DNA of 5,056 nt from Bacillota bacterium (GTDB taxonomy: Bacteria > Bacillota > Bacilli > Bacillales_B > DSM-18226): NCBI GenBank assembly GCA_030705665.1, contig JAUZQA010000335.1:1-5056 (forward strand), in the 5' to 3' direction. Every line of letters begins with the position of its first letter. The stretch's first letter is position 1. Below are positions 1 to 5,056 of this stretch, in pieces. Made by a program: the position numbers and the translations under genes. Below the pieces are notes generated by a model. That model saw only the letters and a list, made by a program, of their open reading frames with translations, ran no database searches and was not told where the DNA came from.

Positions 1-378
1 ACTGAAGGCAAACTCGACACCTGCTTCCTTCAGTGCTGAAACAGTATCCCCGGATACCTTGTGGCTCCCGAGACGGTCGAGCAGGAGCCGGACTTGAACC
101 CCTTCTTCGGCCTTCTTTTTTAAAATAGCCAGGAACTCGTTGCTGATTTGATCTTTTTTCACAATGTAAAATAACACATGGATATGGGCTTTGGCCTGTT
201 TCAGCTGATTGAAAAAATCGGCCATTAATTCCGGGCCATGCGGAAGAACGTCCAAATTTCCATACAAAAAGGTAGACTCTTCTTTTCTGGCGATCCTCAG
301 ATGTTTATTTCGGCCAAGAAGAAAATCGCAAAAAATCCATATTAGAATAATGATGATGATTCCCAATAAAATCCTCAT
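1..378 (-). CDS. clsB: Cardiolipin synthase, ClsB/YwjE type, N-terminal part (runs off left edge)
   Basis: This is the first 126 codons of a phospholipase-D superfamily cardiolipin synthase, a membrane enzyme that joins two phosphatidylglycerol molecules into cardiolipin and glycerol. Residues about 1-22 form one hydrophobic membrane anchor rich in isoleucine (MRILLGIIIIILIWIFCDFL). The start of the first PLD domain follows: LDVLPHGPELMADFF, an HIHVLFYIV strand near 66-73, the helix with EFLAILKKKAEEG, and the VQVRLLLDRLGSHK strand-loop near 95-107. The catalytic HKD motifs lie beyond the window edge, so catalytic competence cannot be judged. The start at 378 is chosen because a GAGGGAG ribosome site sits 8 bases upstream. 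An in-frame ATG at 399 would add seven residues but has only a weak site. The gene is divergent from fadF, as I recall for ywjE next to ywjF in B. subtilis. It has no evident role in beta-oxidation. Confidence 0.9.
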   Translation of the reverse strand, partial: MRILLGIIIIILIWIFCDFLLGRNKHLRIARKEESTFLYGNLDVLPHGPELMADFFNQLKQAKAHIHVLFYIVKKDQISNEFLAILKKKAEEGVQVRLLLDRLGSHKVSGDTVSALKEAGVEFAFS

Positions 379-386
379 TTGCTCAT

Positions 387-393
387 CTCCCTC
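387..393 (-). promoter_or_regulatory. Ribosome binding site that decides the clsB start
   Basis: Read on the minus strand this is GAGGGAG, 8 bases before the ATG whose A is at 378. It lies downstream of the alternative in-frame ATG at 399, which has no comparable purine-rich site. It therefore favours the shorter N-terminus beginning MRILLG. Confidence 0.7.
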
Positions 394-447
394 TAGCATA
401 TGGATTAGGATGACCAAAAACTGCTGGTCCTATTAATGAAAAAATAT

Positions 448-475
448 TTGACTGAATGTTCACACAACTTATAAT
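448..475 (+). promoter_or_regulatory. SigA-type promoter for fadF
   Basis: TTGACT at 448-453 and a perfect TATAAT at 470-475 are separated by 16 bases. This closely matches the vegetative -35/-10 consensus. Transcription would start near 482, leaving a leader of about 50 bases before the fadF ATG. The spacer contains a small palindrome, TGAATGTTCA (453-462, arms TGAA/TTCA), directly abutting the -35 box. A repressor could bind there, but it does not fit the full FadR box. No equally good promoter was found for the divergent clsB gene. Confidence 0.8.
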
Positions 476-530
476 AGAGATAAGAACATTATTCTGAAAA
501 TTTTAAAAGCTATCAAGAGGAGGCGAGACG

Positions 531-2618
531 ATGAACGGATTATTATGGGTTAATTTCATTGCGTTTTTGGCCGTAACCGCTTACGGGATCAGCTTATTTG
601 TTTACGTGGTAAAAACGCGGATCGAATACATTAAACTGGGTAGGAAAACGGAGTTTGATAACGATGTAAAGAGACGGCTCGAAAAGATTTGGGTCAATGT
701 TTTCGGCCAGAAAAAGCTGTTAAAAGATAAAAAAAGTGGCATCATGCATGTGATGTTTTTTTACGGCTTTATCCTTGTTCAATTTGGAGCGATTGATTTT
801 ATCTGGAAGGGAATCAAGCCCGGATCACATCTGCCCCTGGGACCGCTTTATCCAGGCTTCACTTTTTTTCAGGAAATCGTTACACTCTTAATTTTAGCAG
901 CGGTCATCTTAGCGTTTTACCGCCGTTATATCGAAAAGCTAGTCCGCTTGAAACGGAATTTTAAATCAGGACTTGTGTTGATTTTTATCGGGGGCTTAAT
1001 GGTGTCCGTTCTGGTCGGCAATGGAATGGGGCTCATCTGGCACGGGGAGGCCCCAACATGGACAGAACCTGTGGCATCCCTGATCGCCTATGCGGCGATT
1101 GGAAAGACCGCGGCAATCATCATTTTTTATATTGCCTGGTGGCTGCATTTGCTCTTATTATTATCCTTTTTAGTTTATGTACCGCAATCCAAGCATGCCC
1201 ACTTAATTGCCGGGCCTGCCAACGTTTATTTAAACCGTTTGGAAAGACCGGGAAAGTTAAAAGCCATCAATTTTGAAGATGAAACGCAAAGTACGTTTGG
1301 AGTTGGAAAAATTGAAGACTTTACGAGGCTGCAGCTTGTCGATTTATATGCCTGCGTGGAATGTGGCCGCTGCACGAATATGTGCCCGGCGACCGGGACG
1401 GGGAAAATGCTGTCGCCGATGGACCTGATGGTTAAACTGCGGGATCACCTGACGAACCACGGTGCCGCCGTAACGTCAAAGCAGCCATGGGTGCCAACGT
1501 TTGCATTCTCCCATACAAAAGGCAATCAGTTAGCCTTGGCCGCCGCAGCGGGTGGGGCCCAGGAAGCGGCAGCAGCGGCTGTCTATAATCCAAGCCTGAT
1601 TGGCGAAGTCATTACCGAAGAAGAAATTTGGGCCTGTACAACCTGCCGCAACTGTGAAGATCAGTGTCCAGTTATGAATGAACATGTGGAAAAAATTATC
1701 GATCTAAGGCGCTATCTTGTTTTAACAGAAGGAAAAATAAACGCAGATGCCCAGCGGGCCATTCAAAATATTGAGCGCCAAGGCAACCCGTGGGGCTTAA
1801 ACCGCAAAGAACGGGAAAATTGGCGTGAAGCAGCAAATGAAGTCCATATTCCTACCGTCAAAGAAGCCAAAAAGGCTGGTGAAGAGATCGAATACCTCTT
1901 CTGGGTCGGTTCCATGGGTTCCTATGATAACCGCAGCCAAAAAATCGCCATCAGCTTCGCCAAACTGTTAAATGAAGCGGGTGTGAAATTTGCTATTTTG
2001 GGCAACAAAGAGAAGAATTCTGGCGATACCCCTCGCAGGCTCGGCAACGAGTTTCTTTTTCAAGAACTGGCCGTCAAAAATATTGAGGAAATAGAAAAAA
2101 GTGAGGTCAAAAAGATTGTGACGATTGACCCGCATGCCTATAACACCTTTAAAAATGAATATCCTGACTTTGGCTTAACGGCGGAAGTCTACCATCACAC
2201 CGAGCTGTTAGCGCAGCTTGTGAAAGATGGGCGGCTCGTGCCGAAAAATGAGGTCAATGAAACCATTACCTTCCATGATTCCTGCTACTTGGGCCGTTAT
2301 AACGATGTTTTTGATCCGCCAAGGGAAATTTTAAAAAGCATTCCTGGAGTCAAGCTTGTAGAAATGGAACGAAACCGCGAAACAGGGATGTGCTGCGGGG
2401 CTGGAGGCGGCCTAATGTGGATGGAGGAAGATACAGGCCAGCGCATAAATGTTGCCCGCACGGAACAAGCTCTCGCGGTAAATCCAACCGTGATCAGCTC
2501 TGGATGTCCTTATTGTTTAACGATGCTATCTGACGGAACAAAAGCGAAAGAAGTGGAAGAAAGAGTCAAGACGTACGATGTCGCAGAACTTCTTGAAAGA
2601 GCAGTATGCGGCGATTAG
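531..2618 (+). CDS. fadF: FadF: membrane iron-sulfur oxidoreductase, probable ETF:menaquinone oxidoreductase
   Basis: This is a 695-residue protein with three parts. Residues 1-217 resemble the NarI-type cytochrome b subunit, with about five membrane segments (near 5-27, 71-92, 110-130, 147-169, 194-217). H73, H206, H222 and H224 are candidate haem ligands. Residues 275-379 carry two 4Fe-4S motifs of the form CX2CX2CX3C (C275, C278, C281, C285 and C369, C372, C375, C379), separated by an alanine-rich linker near 336-351. The C-terminus carries two CCG-type domains. The second is complete (C585, C621, C622, C659, C662). In the first, the expected cysteines are replaced (WVGSMGSYD, EKNSGD, TIDPHAYN). 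The family (YwjF, EMO-type proteins) is thought to pass electrons from acyl-CoA dehydrogenase via ETF to menaquinone. That role is inferred here from architecture and neighbours. The ATG at 531 has AGGAGG (518-523) 7 bases upstream. A strong terminator follows the stop. Confidence 0.93.
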   Translation: MNGLLWVNFIAFLAVTAYGISLFVYVVKTRIEYIKLGRKTEFDNDVKRRLEKIWVNVFGQKKLLKDKKSGIMHVMFFYGFILVQFGAIDFIWKGIKPGSHLPLGPLYPGFTFFQEIVTLLILAAVILAFYRRYIEKLVRLKRNFKSGLVLIFIGGLMVSVLVGNGMGLIWHGEAPTWTEPVASLIAYAAIGKTAAIIIFYIAWWLHLLLLLSFLVYVPQSKHAHLIAGPANVYLNRLERPGKLKAINFEDETQSTFGVGKIEDFTRLQLVDLYACVECGRCTNMCPATGTGKMLSPMDLMVKLRDHLTNHGAAVTSKQPWVPTFAFSHTKGNQLALAAAAGGAQEAAAAAVYNPSLIGEVITEEEIWACTTCRNCEDQCPVMNEHVEKIIDLRRYLVLTEGKINADAQRAIQNIERQGNPWGLNRKERENWREAANEVHIPTVKEAKKAGEEIEYLFWVGSMGSYDNRSQKIAISFAKLLNEAGVKFAILGNKEKNSGDTPRRLGNEFLFQELAVKNIEEIEKSEVKKIVTIDPHAYNTFKNEYPDFGLTAEVYHHTELLAQLVKDGRLVPKNEVNETITFHDSCYLGRYNDVFDPPREILKSIPGVKLVEMERNRETGMCCGAGGGLMWMEEDTGQRINVARTEQALAVNPTVISSGCPYCLTMLSDGTKAKEVEERVKTYDVAELLERAVCGD

Positions 2619-2653
2619 AGTCGGAATTTGTAAAATAGCAAAAACTAAATAAT

Positions 2654-2714
2654 GCCAGGAGTCGGAATGTGTTGAATATTGTAAATATTATAATATCGAC
2701 TTCCGGCTTTTTTT
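2654..2714 (+). terminator. Intrinsic terminator after fadF
   Basis: The arms GCCAGGAGTCG (2654-2664) and CGACTTCCGGC (2697-2707) pair over 11 positions, with one A-C mismatch and one G-U pair. Seven T residues follow directly (2708-2714). The 32-base loop can itself fold through AATATT-gta-AATATT. The hairpin starts 35 bases after the fadF stop. It should end most fadF transcripts before the thiolase gene. Confidence 0.85.
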
Positions 2715-2732
2715 ATGCAAATATAGAAAGTG

Positions 2733-2820
2733 AGAAGGCGCTTTCAGCGGGACTTGAGTGAGCGTTCAGTCATGAGCAAAGTCATGGTGCTTATTTTTCG
2801 GGCGCCTTTAGTGCAAGTCC
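2733..2820 (+). other. Structured intergenic leader with crossing inverted repeats
   Basis: Two perfect 7-base inverted repeats interlock here. AAGGCGC (2735-2741) pairs with GCGCCTT (2802-2808), and GGACTTG (2750-2756) pairs with CAAGTCC (2814-2820). Because the pairs cross, both could form together only as a pseudoknot; otherwise they are mutually exclusive. Between them lies a local hairpin, CATGA-gcaaag-TCATG (2771-2786), extendable by G-U pairs to GTCATGA/TCATGGT. The block ends about 48 bases before the thiolase start. I do not recognise it as a known riboswitch family. It could be a regulatory leader or a copy of a dispersed intergenic repeat. No convincing -35/-10 pair was found upstream of it. 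Confidence 0.45.
2755..2772 (+). promoter_or_regulatory. Candidate FadR-type (TetR family) operator upstream of the thiolase gene
   Basis: The 18-mer TGAGTGAGCGTTCAGTCA is an inverted repeat with seven-base arms, six of seven positions symmetric, around a four-base centre. As I recall it, the Bacillus FadR (YsiA) box is TGAATGANTANTCATTCA. The site matches 12 of its 14 arm positions and differs in the centre. FadR represses beta-oxidation genes until long-chain acyl-CoA binds it, so the location about 100 bases before a thiolase gene fits. It overlaps the structured leader, so the symmetry may instead belong to that element. Confidence 0.45.
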
Positions 2821-2868
2821 AGATCACATCGATGACATTCAAAAAGGACAACTAGAGGAGAGGGATGG

Positions 2869-4059
2869 ATGATGAAGAAAACAGTCATTTTAAGTGGGGT
2901 TAGAACACCTTTTGGGAAACTTGGGGGTGCATTAAGCGGGTTTACTGCATCACAATTAGGCGGAATGGTGATCAAAGAGGCCTTATCACGTGCTGAGGTG
3001 GACTCAGAACATGTTCAAGAAGTCATTTTTGGTTCTGTTTTACAAGGGGGACAAGGGCAGATTCCATCACGCCAGGCAGCAAACTATGCCGGGCTTCCGT
3101 GGGAAGTGAAAACAGAAACCATCAACAAGGTATGTGCCTCGGGAATGCGCAGCGTGACATTGGCAGACCAAATCATCAGGCTAGGCGATGACGAGGTCAT
3201 CGTTGCAGGTGGCATGGAGTCGATGAGCAATGCCCCTTACATACTTCCAAAAGCCAGATGGGGCTTAAGGATGGGCGACACATCTGTGAAAGATTTAATG
3301 ATTTATGATGGGTTAACCTGCAGCTTTACCGGCGTTCATATGGGCACATATGGAAACGCAACCGCTAAGGAAATGGGGATTACACGTGAGGAGCAGGATG
3401 CGTGGGCATTAAGAAGCCACAAACGGACTGTTGCAGCAATCGAAAACGGCAAGCTGGCTGAAGAAATCCTCCCAATCACCGTTCCGCAGCGAAAAGGGGA
3501 TTCAATCGTTGTGGATCGTGACGAAGCACCGCGAGCAGACACCTCGATTGAACGGCTTTCGAAACTGGCTCCAGTGTTTAACTTTGATGGCACCATTACG
3601 GCCGGCAATGCCCCAGGGGTGAACGACGGTGCGGCGGCGTTAGTGCTGATGAGTGAAGAGCGTGCATTAACAGAGGGAAGAACACCGCAGGCGATCATCC
3701 TTGGATCAGCCGCCATCGCCATGGAAGCGAAGGATTTCCCGAAAACGCCGGGAATAGTGATTGAAGAACTGTTGAAAAAAACAGGTAAAACTCTGGATGA
3801 AATTGATTTGTTTGAAATCAACGAAGCTTTTGCGGCGGTTGCTTTAGCAAGCACTAAGATCGCCGGCCTTGACCCGGAAAAACTAAATGTAAATGGGGGA
3901 GCGATTGCGCTTGGACACCCAATCGGTGCAAGTGGCGCCCGCATTATTATTACCTTGATGCATGAACTAAAACGCCGAGGTGGCGGGGTTGGCATTGCTG
4001 CAATCTGCAGCGGCGGCGGCCAGGGTGATGCGATCATGATTGAAGTGCCGAAGCAATGA
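2869..4059 (+). CDS. mmgA: Acetyl-CoA C-acetyltransferase (acetoacetyl-CoA thiolase)
   Basis: This 396-residue cytosolic thiolase cleaves acetoacetyl- or 3-ketoacyl-CoA with CoA to give acetyl-CoA, and can run in reverse. All active-site elements are present: nucleophile C89 in NKVCASG, H157 in the VHMG motif, N318 in NEAF, H350 in GHPIGASGA and C380 in CSGGGQGD. The numbering is almost the same as in the well-studied Zoogloea enzyme. The HMG motif and length favour the short-chain acetoacetyl-CoA group, like B. subtilis MmgA, over a long-chain FadA, but substrate range cannot be settled from sequence. Starts at 2869 and 2872 are both in frame. I chose 2869 because AGGAG (2856-2860) is 8 bases upstream. 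The out-of-frame ATG at 2865 is ignored. The dehydrogenase gene follows after 156 bases on the same strand, with no strong terminator between. The symbol is by homology; thlA or phaA would be defensible. Confidence 0.95.
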   Translation: MMKKTVILSGVRTPFGKLGGALSGFTASQLGGMVIKEALSRAEVDSEHVQEVIFGSVLQGGQGQIPSRQAANYAGLPWEVKTETINKVCASGMRSVTLADQIIRLGDDEVIVAGGMESMSNAPYILPKARWGLRMGDTSVKDLMIYDGLTCSFTGVHMGTYGNATAKEMGITREEQDAWALRSHKRTVAAIENGKLAEEILPITVPQRKGDSIVVDRDEAPRADTSIERLSKLAPVFNFDGTITAGNAPGVNDGAAALVLMSEERALTEGRTPQAIILGSAAIAMEAKDFPKTPGIVIEELLKKTGKTLDEIDLFEINEAFAAVALASTKIAGLDPEKLNVNGGAIALGHPIGASGARIIITLMHELKRRGGGVGIAAICSGGGQGDAIMIEVPKQ

Positions 4060-4078
4060 GTCCAAAAGGGGATTGGAC
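4060..4078 (+). other. Small hairpin immediately after the thiolase stop
   Basis: GTCCAA (4060-4065) and TTGGAC (4073-4078) form a perfect six-pair stem with the seven-base loop AAGGGGA, beginning on the base after the TGA stop. No run of T follows, so this is not a standard terminator. It could protect the upstream mRNA end or be chance. Confidence 0.3.
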
Positions 4079-4085
4079 CCGCGTA

Positions 4086-4163
4086 GTTTGGCGAAATTAC
4101 TGATGATTTTCGCGAAATAATGAGTGGATTTGGCGAGATAATCAGCAATACCGGCGAAATCCA
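4086..4163. repeat. Degenerate tandem repeat, four units with exact 21-base period
   Basis: The core GCGAAAT (GCGAGAT in unit 3) occurs at 4091, 4112, 4133 and 4154, exactly 21 bases apart each time. Flanking bases are also similar: a TTTGG or TTTTC run precedes the core and an AATGA- or AATCAG-like run follows it in the central units. The approximate unit is TTTGGCGAAATAATGAG plus four variable bases. Unit 2 contains the 10-bp palindrome TTTCGCGAAA (4108-4117). Twenty-one bases is two turns of B-DNA, so each core faces the same side of the helix. It is also seven codons, so the minus strand reads as a heptad-like peptide, but no convincing gene lies there. The repeat fills the gap between the thiolase and dehydrogenase genes. 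Confidence 0.75.
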
Positions 4164-4201
4164 TGTAGTAGCTTCATAGAAAAAGAGATTTTTTTAACTA
4201 T

Positions 4202-4210
4202 AGGGGGGAG
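4202..4210 (+). promoter_or_regulatory. Ribosome binding site of the dehydrogenase gene
   Basis: AGGGGGGAG lies 5 bases before the ATG at 4216. The run of six G is unusual compared with the AGGAGG site of fadF, but it can still pair with the 16S rRNA end. It fixes the start at 4216. Confidence 0.75.
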
Positions 4211-4215
4211 AAATC

Positions 4216-5056
4216 ATGCAGGTGAAACAGGTAATGGTCATTGGAGCAGGTCAAATGGGATCGGGGATTGCCCAAGTTTGCGCACAGAGCGGTTATCAAG
4301 TGTTTTTAAATGACATCAAACAAGAATTCGTCGATCGCGGGTTAGGGGTCATCAATAAAAACCTTGGCAGACAAGTCGAGAAAGGAAGATTGTCTTCCGA
4401 GCAAAAAGGAGAAATCATCGGACGGATCCAAGCCTCTACAGATATCCACGATGCTGCGAATGTTGACCTTGTCATCGAGGCAGCAGTTGAAAATATGGAA
4501 ATCAAAACGAAAATTTTTGAAAAGCTGGATAAAATCGCACCTGCCCATGCCATTTTGGCAAGCAATACATCCTCACTGCCGATCACAGAAATTGCTGCAG
4601 TTACAAAACGCCCGGATAAAGTTATTGGCATGCATTTTATGAACCCTGTGCCTGTGATGAAACTAGTCGAAATCATCCGCGGACTGGCAACGGCTGATCA
4701 AACCTATGAAATGATCTCGGAAATGACGAAAACCTTGAACAAAGTTCCCGTCGAAGTCAATGACTTTCCTGGCTTCGTTTCAAACAGGATCCTGATGCCG
4801 ATGATTAACGAGGCCATCTATACCCTTTATGAAGGCGTCGCGACGAAGGAAGCCATCGATGAAGTCATGAAGCTGGGGATGAATCACCCAATGGGGCCGC
4901 TGCAGTTAGCCGATTTTATCGGCCTGGATACGTGCTTGTACATCATGGAGGTCCTTCATGAAGGCTTCGGTGATTCCAAGTACCGTCCATGCCCCTTGCT
5001 GCGTAAATATGTCAAAGCAGGCTGGCTCGGCTGCAAAACAGGACGCGGCTTTTACA
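4216..5056 (+). CDS. mmgB: 3-hydroxybutyryl-CoA dehydrogenase, 3' end cut by window edge
   Basis: The window shows 280 codons of an enzyme family that is usually about 282-287 residues long, so only the last few residues are missing. It oxidises (S)-3-hydroxybutyryl-CoA to acetoacetyl-CoA with NAD+ in the cytosol and feeds the thiolase encoded upstream. The N-terminal Rossmann fold shows [10 protein letters not shown] (10-19). The acidic residue D33 at the end of the second strand (VFLND) favours NAD over NADP. Catalytic and substrate residues S119, H140 (GMHFMNPVP), E152 and N190 ([10 protein letters not shown]) fall at the same numbers as I recall for clostridial Hbd. The C-terminal dimerisation domain contains the [17 protein letters not shown] segment and ends at the typical KTGRGFY. 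The ATG at 4216 follows a GA-rich ribosome site. It is probably co-transcribed with the thiolase gene. The symbol mmgB is by homology; hbd is an equal alternative. Confidence 0.95.
   Translation, partial: MQVKQVMVIGAGQMGSGIAQVCAQSGYQVFLNDIKQEFVDRGLGVINKNLGRQVEKGRLSSEQKGEIIGRIQASTDIHDAANVDLVIEAAVENMEIKTKIFEKLDKIAPAHAILASNTSSLPITEIAAVTKRPDKVIGMHFMNPVPVMKLVEIIRGLATADQTYEMISEMTKTLNKVPVEVNDFPGFVSNRILMPMINEAIYTLYEGVATKEAIDEVMKLGMNHPMGPLQLADFIGLDTCLYIMEVLHEGFGDSKYRPCPLLRKYVKAGWLGCKTGRGFY

Noticed and set aside
412..429. Inverted repeat GACCA...TGGTC between clsB and the fadF promoter
   Set aside because: The stem is only five pairs with an eight-base loop and no T run. This is within chance expectation, so it is neither called a terminator nor an operator.
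209..436. 75-codon open frame on the plus strand over the clsB start
   Set aside because: It is antisense to a well-supported cardiolipin synthase N-terminus, and its basic, serine-rich translation resembles no protein I know.
2731..2747. Possible CcpA cre site (right half CGCTTTCA is perfect)
   Set aside because: The left half does not fit. TG is two bases too far from the central CG, and four fixed positions mismatch in the best alignment, so I do not call it.
3336..4148. 270-codon open frame on the minus strand opposite the thiolase gene
   Set aside because: It lies almost wholly antisense to a gene with every active-site motif intact. Its translation is low-complexity in S, A, P and I and shows no recognisable domain or ribosome site.
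3967..4164. 65-codon minus-strand frame reading FAK/LAK-like heptads through the tandem repeat
   Set aside because: The heptad pattern follows automatically from a 21-base DNA period. The rest of the frame is antisense to the thiolase 3' end.
4171..4198. A-rich then T-rich run before the dehydrogenase gene, as a possible terminator
   Set aside because: There is no GC-rich stem before the T run, only short A/T complementarity, so efficient termination is not supported.
4296..4676. Open frames on both strands inside the dehydrogenase gene (4296-4676 minus, 4364-4642 plus)
   Set aside because: The forward frame starting at 4216 encodes a textbook 3-hydroxyacyl-CoA dehydrogenase, so these are shadows.

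Overview
The window looks like a fatty-acid catabolism locus from a member of the Bacillaceae (Firmicutes), with moderate GC content. The evidence is strong AGGAGG-type ribosome binding sites, a near-consensus vegetative promoter, and four proteins that each resemble Bacillus homologues. The order clsB-like (reverse), fadF, thiolase, 3-hydroxyacyl-CoA dehydrogenase recalls the Bacillus ywjE-ywjF(fadF) neighbourhood combined with an mmgA-mmgB pair. I cannot name the species from the sequence.

Layout. Positions 1-378 (minus strand) hold the first 126 codons of a ClsB/YwjE-type cardiolipin synthase that runs off the left edge. A 152-base divergent intergenic region carries a clear SigA-type promoter (448-475) for fadF. 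Positions 531-2618 encode FadF, a membrane-anchored iron-sulfur oxidoreductase. A strong intrinsic terminator follows (2654-2714). The rest of the 250-base gap contains a structured leader with two crossing inverted repeats and an 18-bp palindrome resembling a FadR box (2755-2772). Positions 2869-4059 encode an acetoacetyl-CoA thiolase. The 156-base gap after it contains a four-copy tandem repeat with an exact 21-base period. Positions 4216-5056 encode a 3-hydroxybutyryl-CoA dehydrogenase that is cut by the right edge only a few residues before its expected end.

How the genes fit together. The dehydrogenase oxidises 3-hydroxyacyl-CoA to 3-ketoacyl-CoA, and the thiolase cleaves that to acetyl-CoA. 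FadF is the likely membrane exit for electrons from acyl-CoA dehydrogenase via electron-transfer flavoprotein into menaquinone. The missing acyl-CoA dehydrogenase genes would be expected just beyond the right edge. The terminator and the separate candidate operator suggest that fadF and the thiolase-dehydrogenase pair are at least partly separate transcription units.

I see no phage, CRISPR, insertion sequence or RNA gene of a known family. The coding content is ordinary. The parts that deserve a second look are non-coding: the thiolase leader and the 21-base tandem repeat. I do not see convincing evidence of a new biological system.
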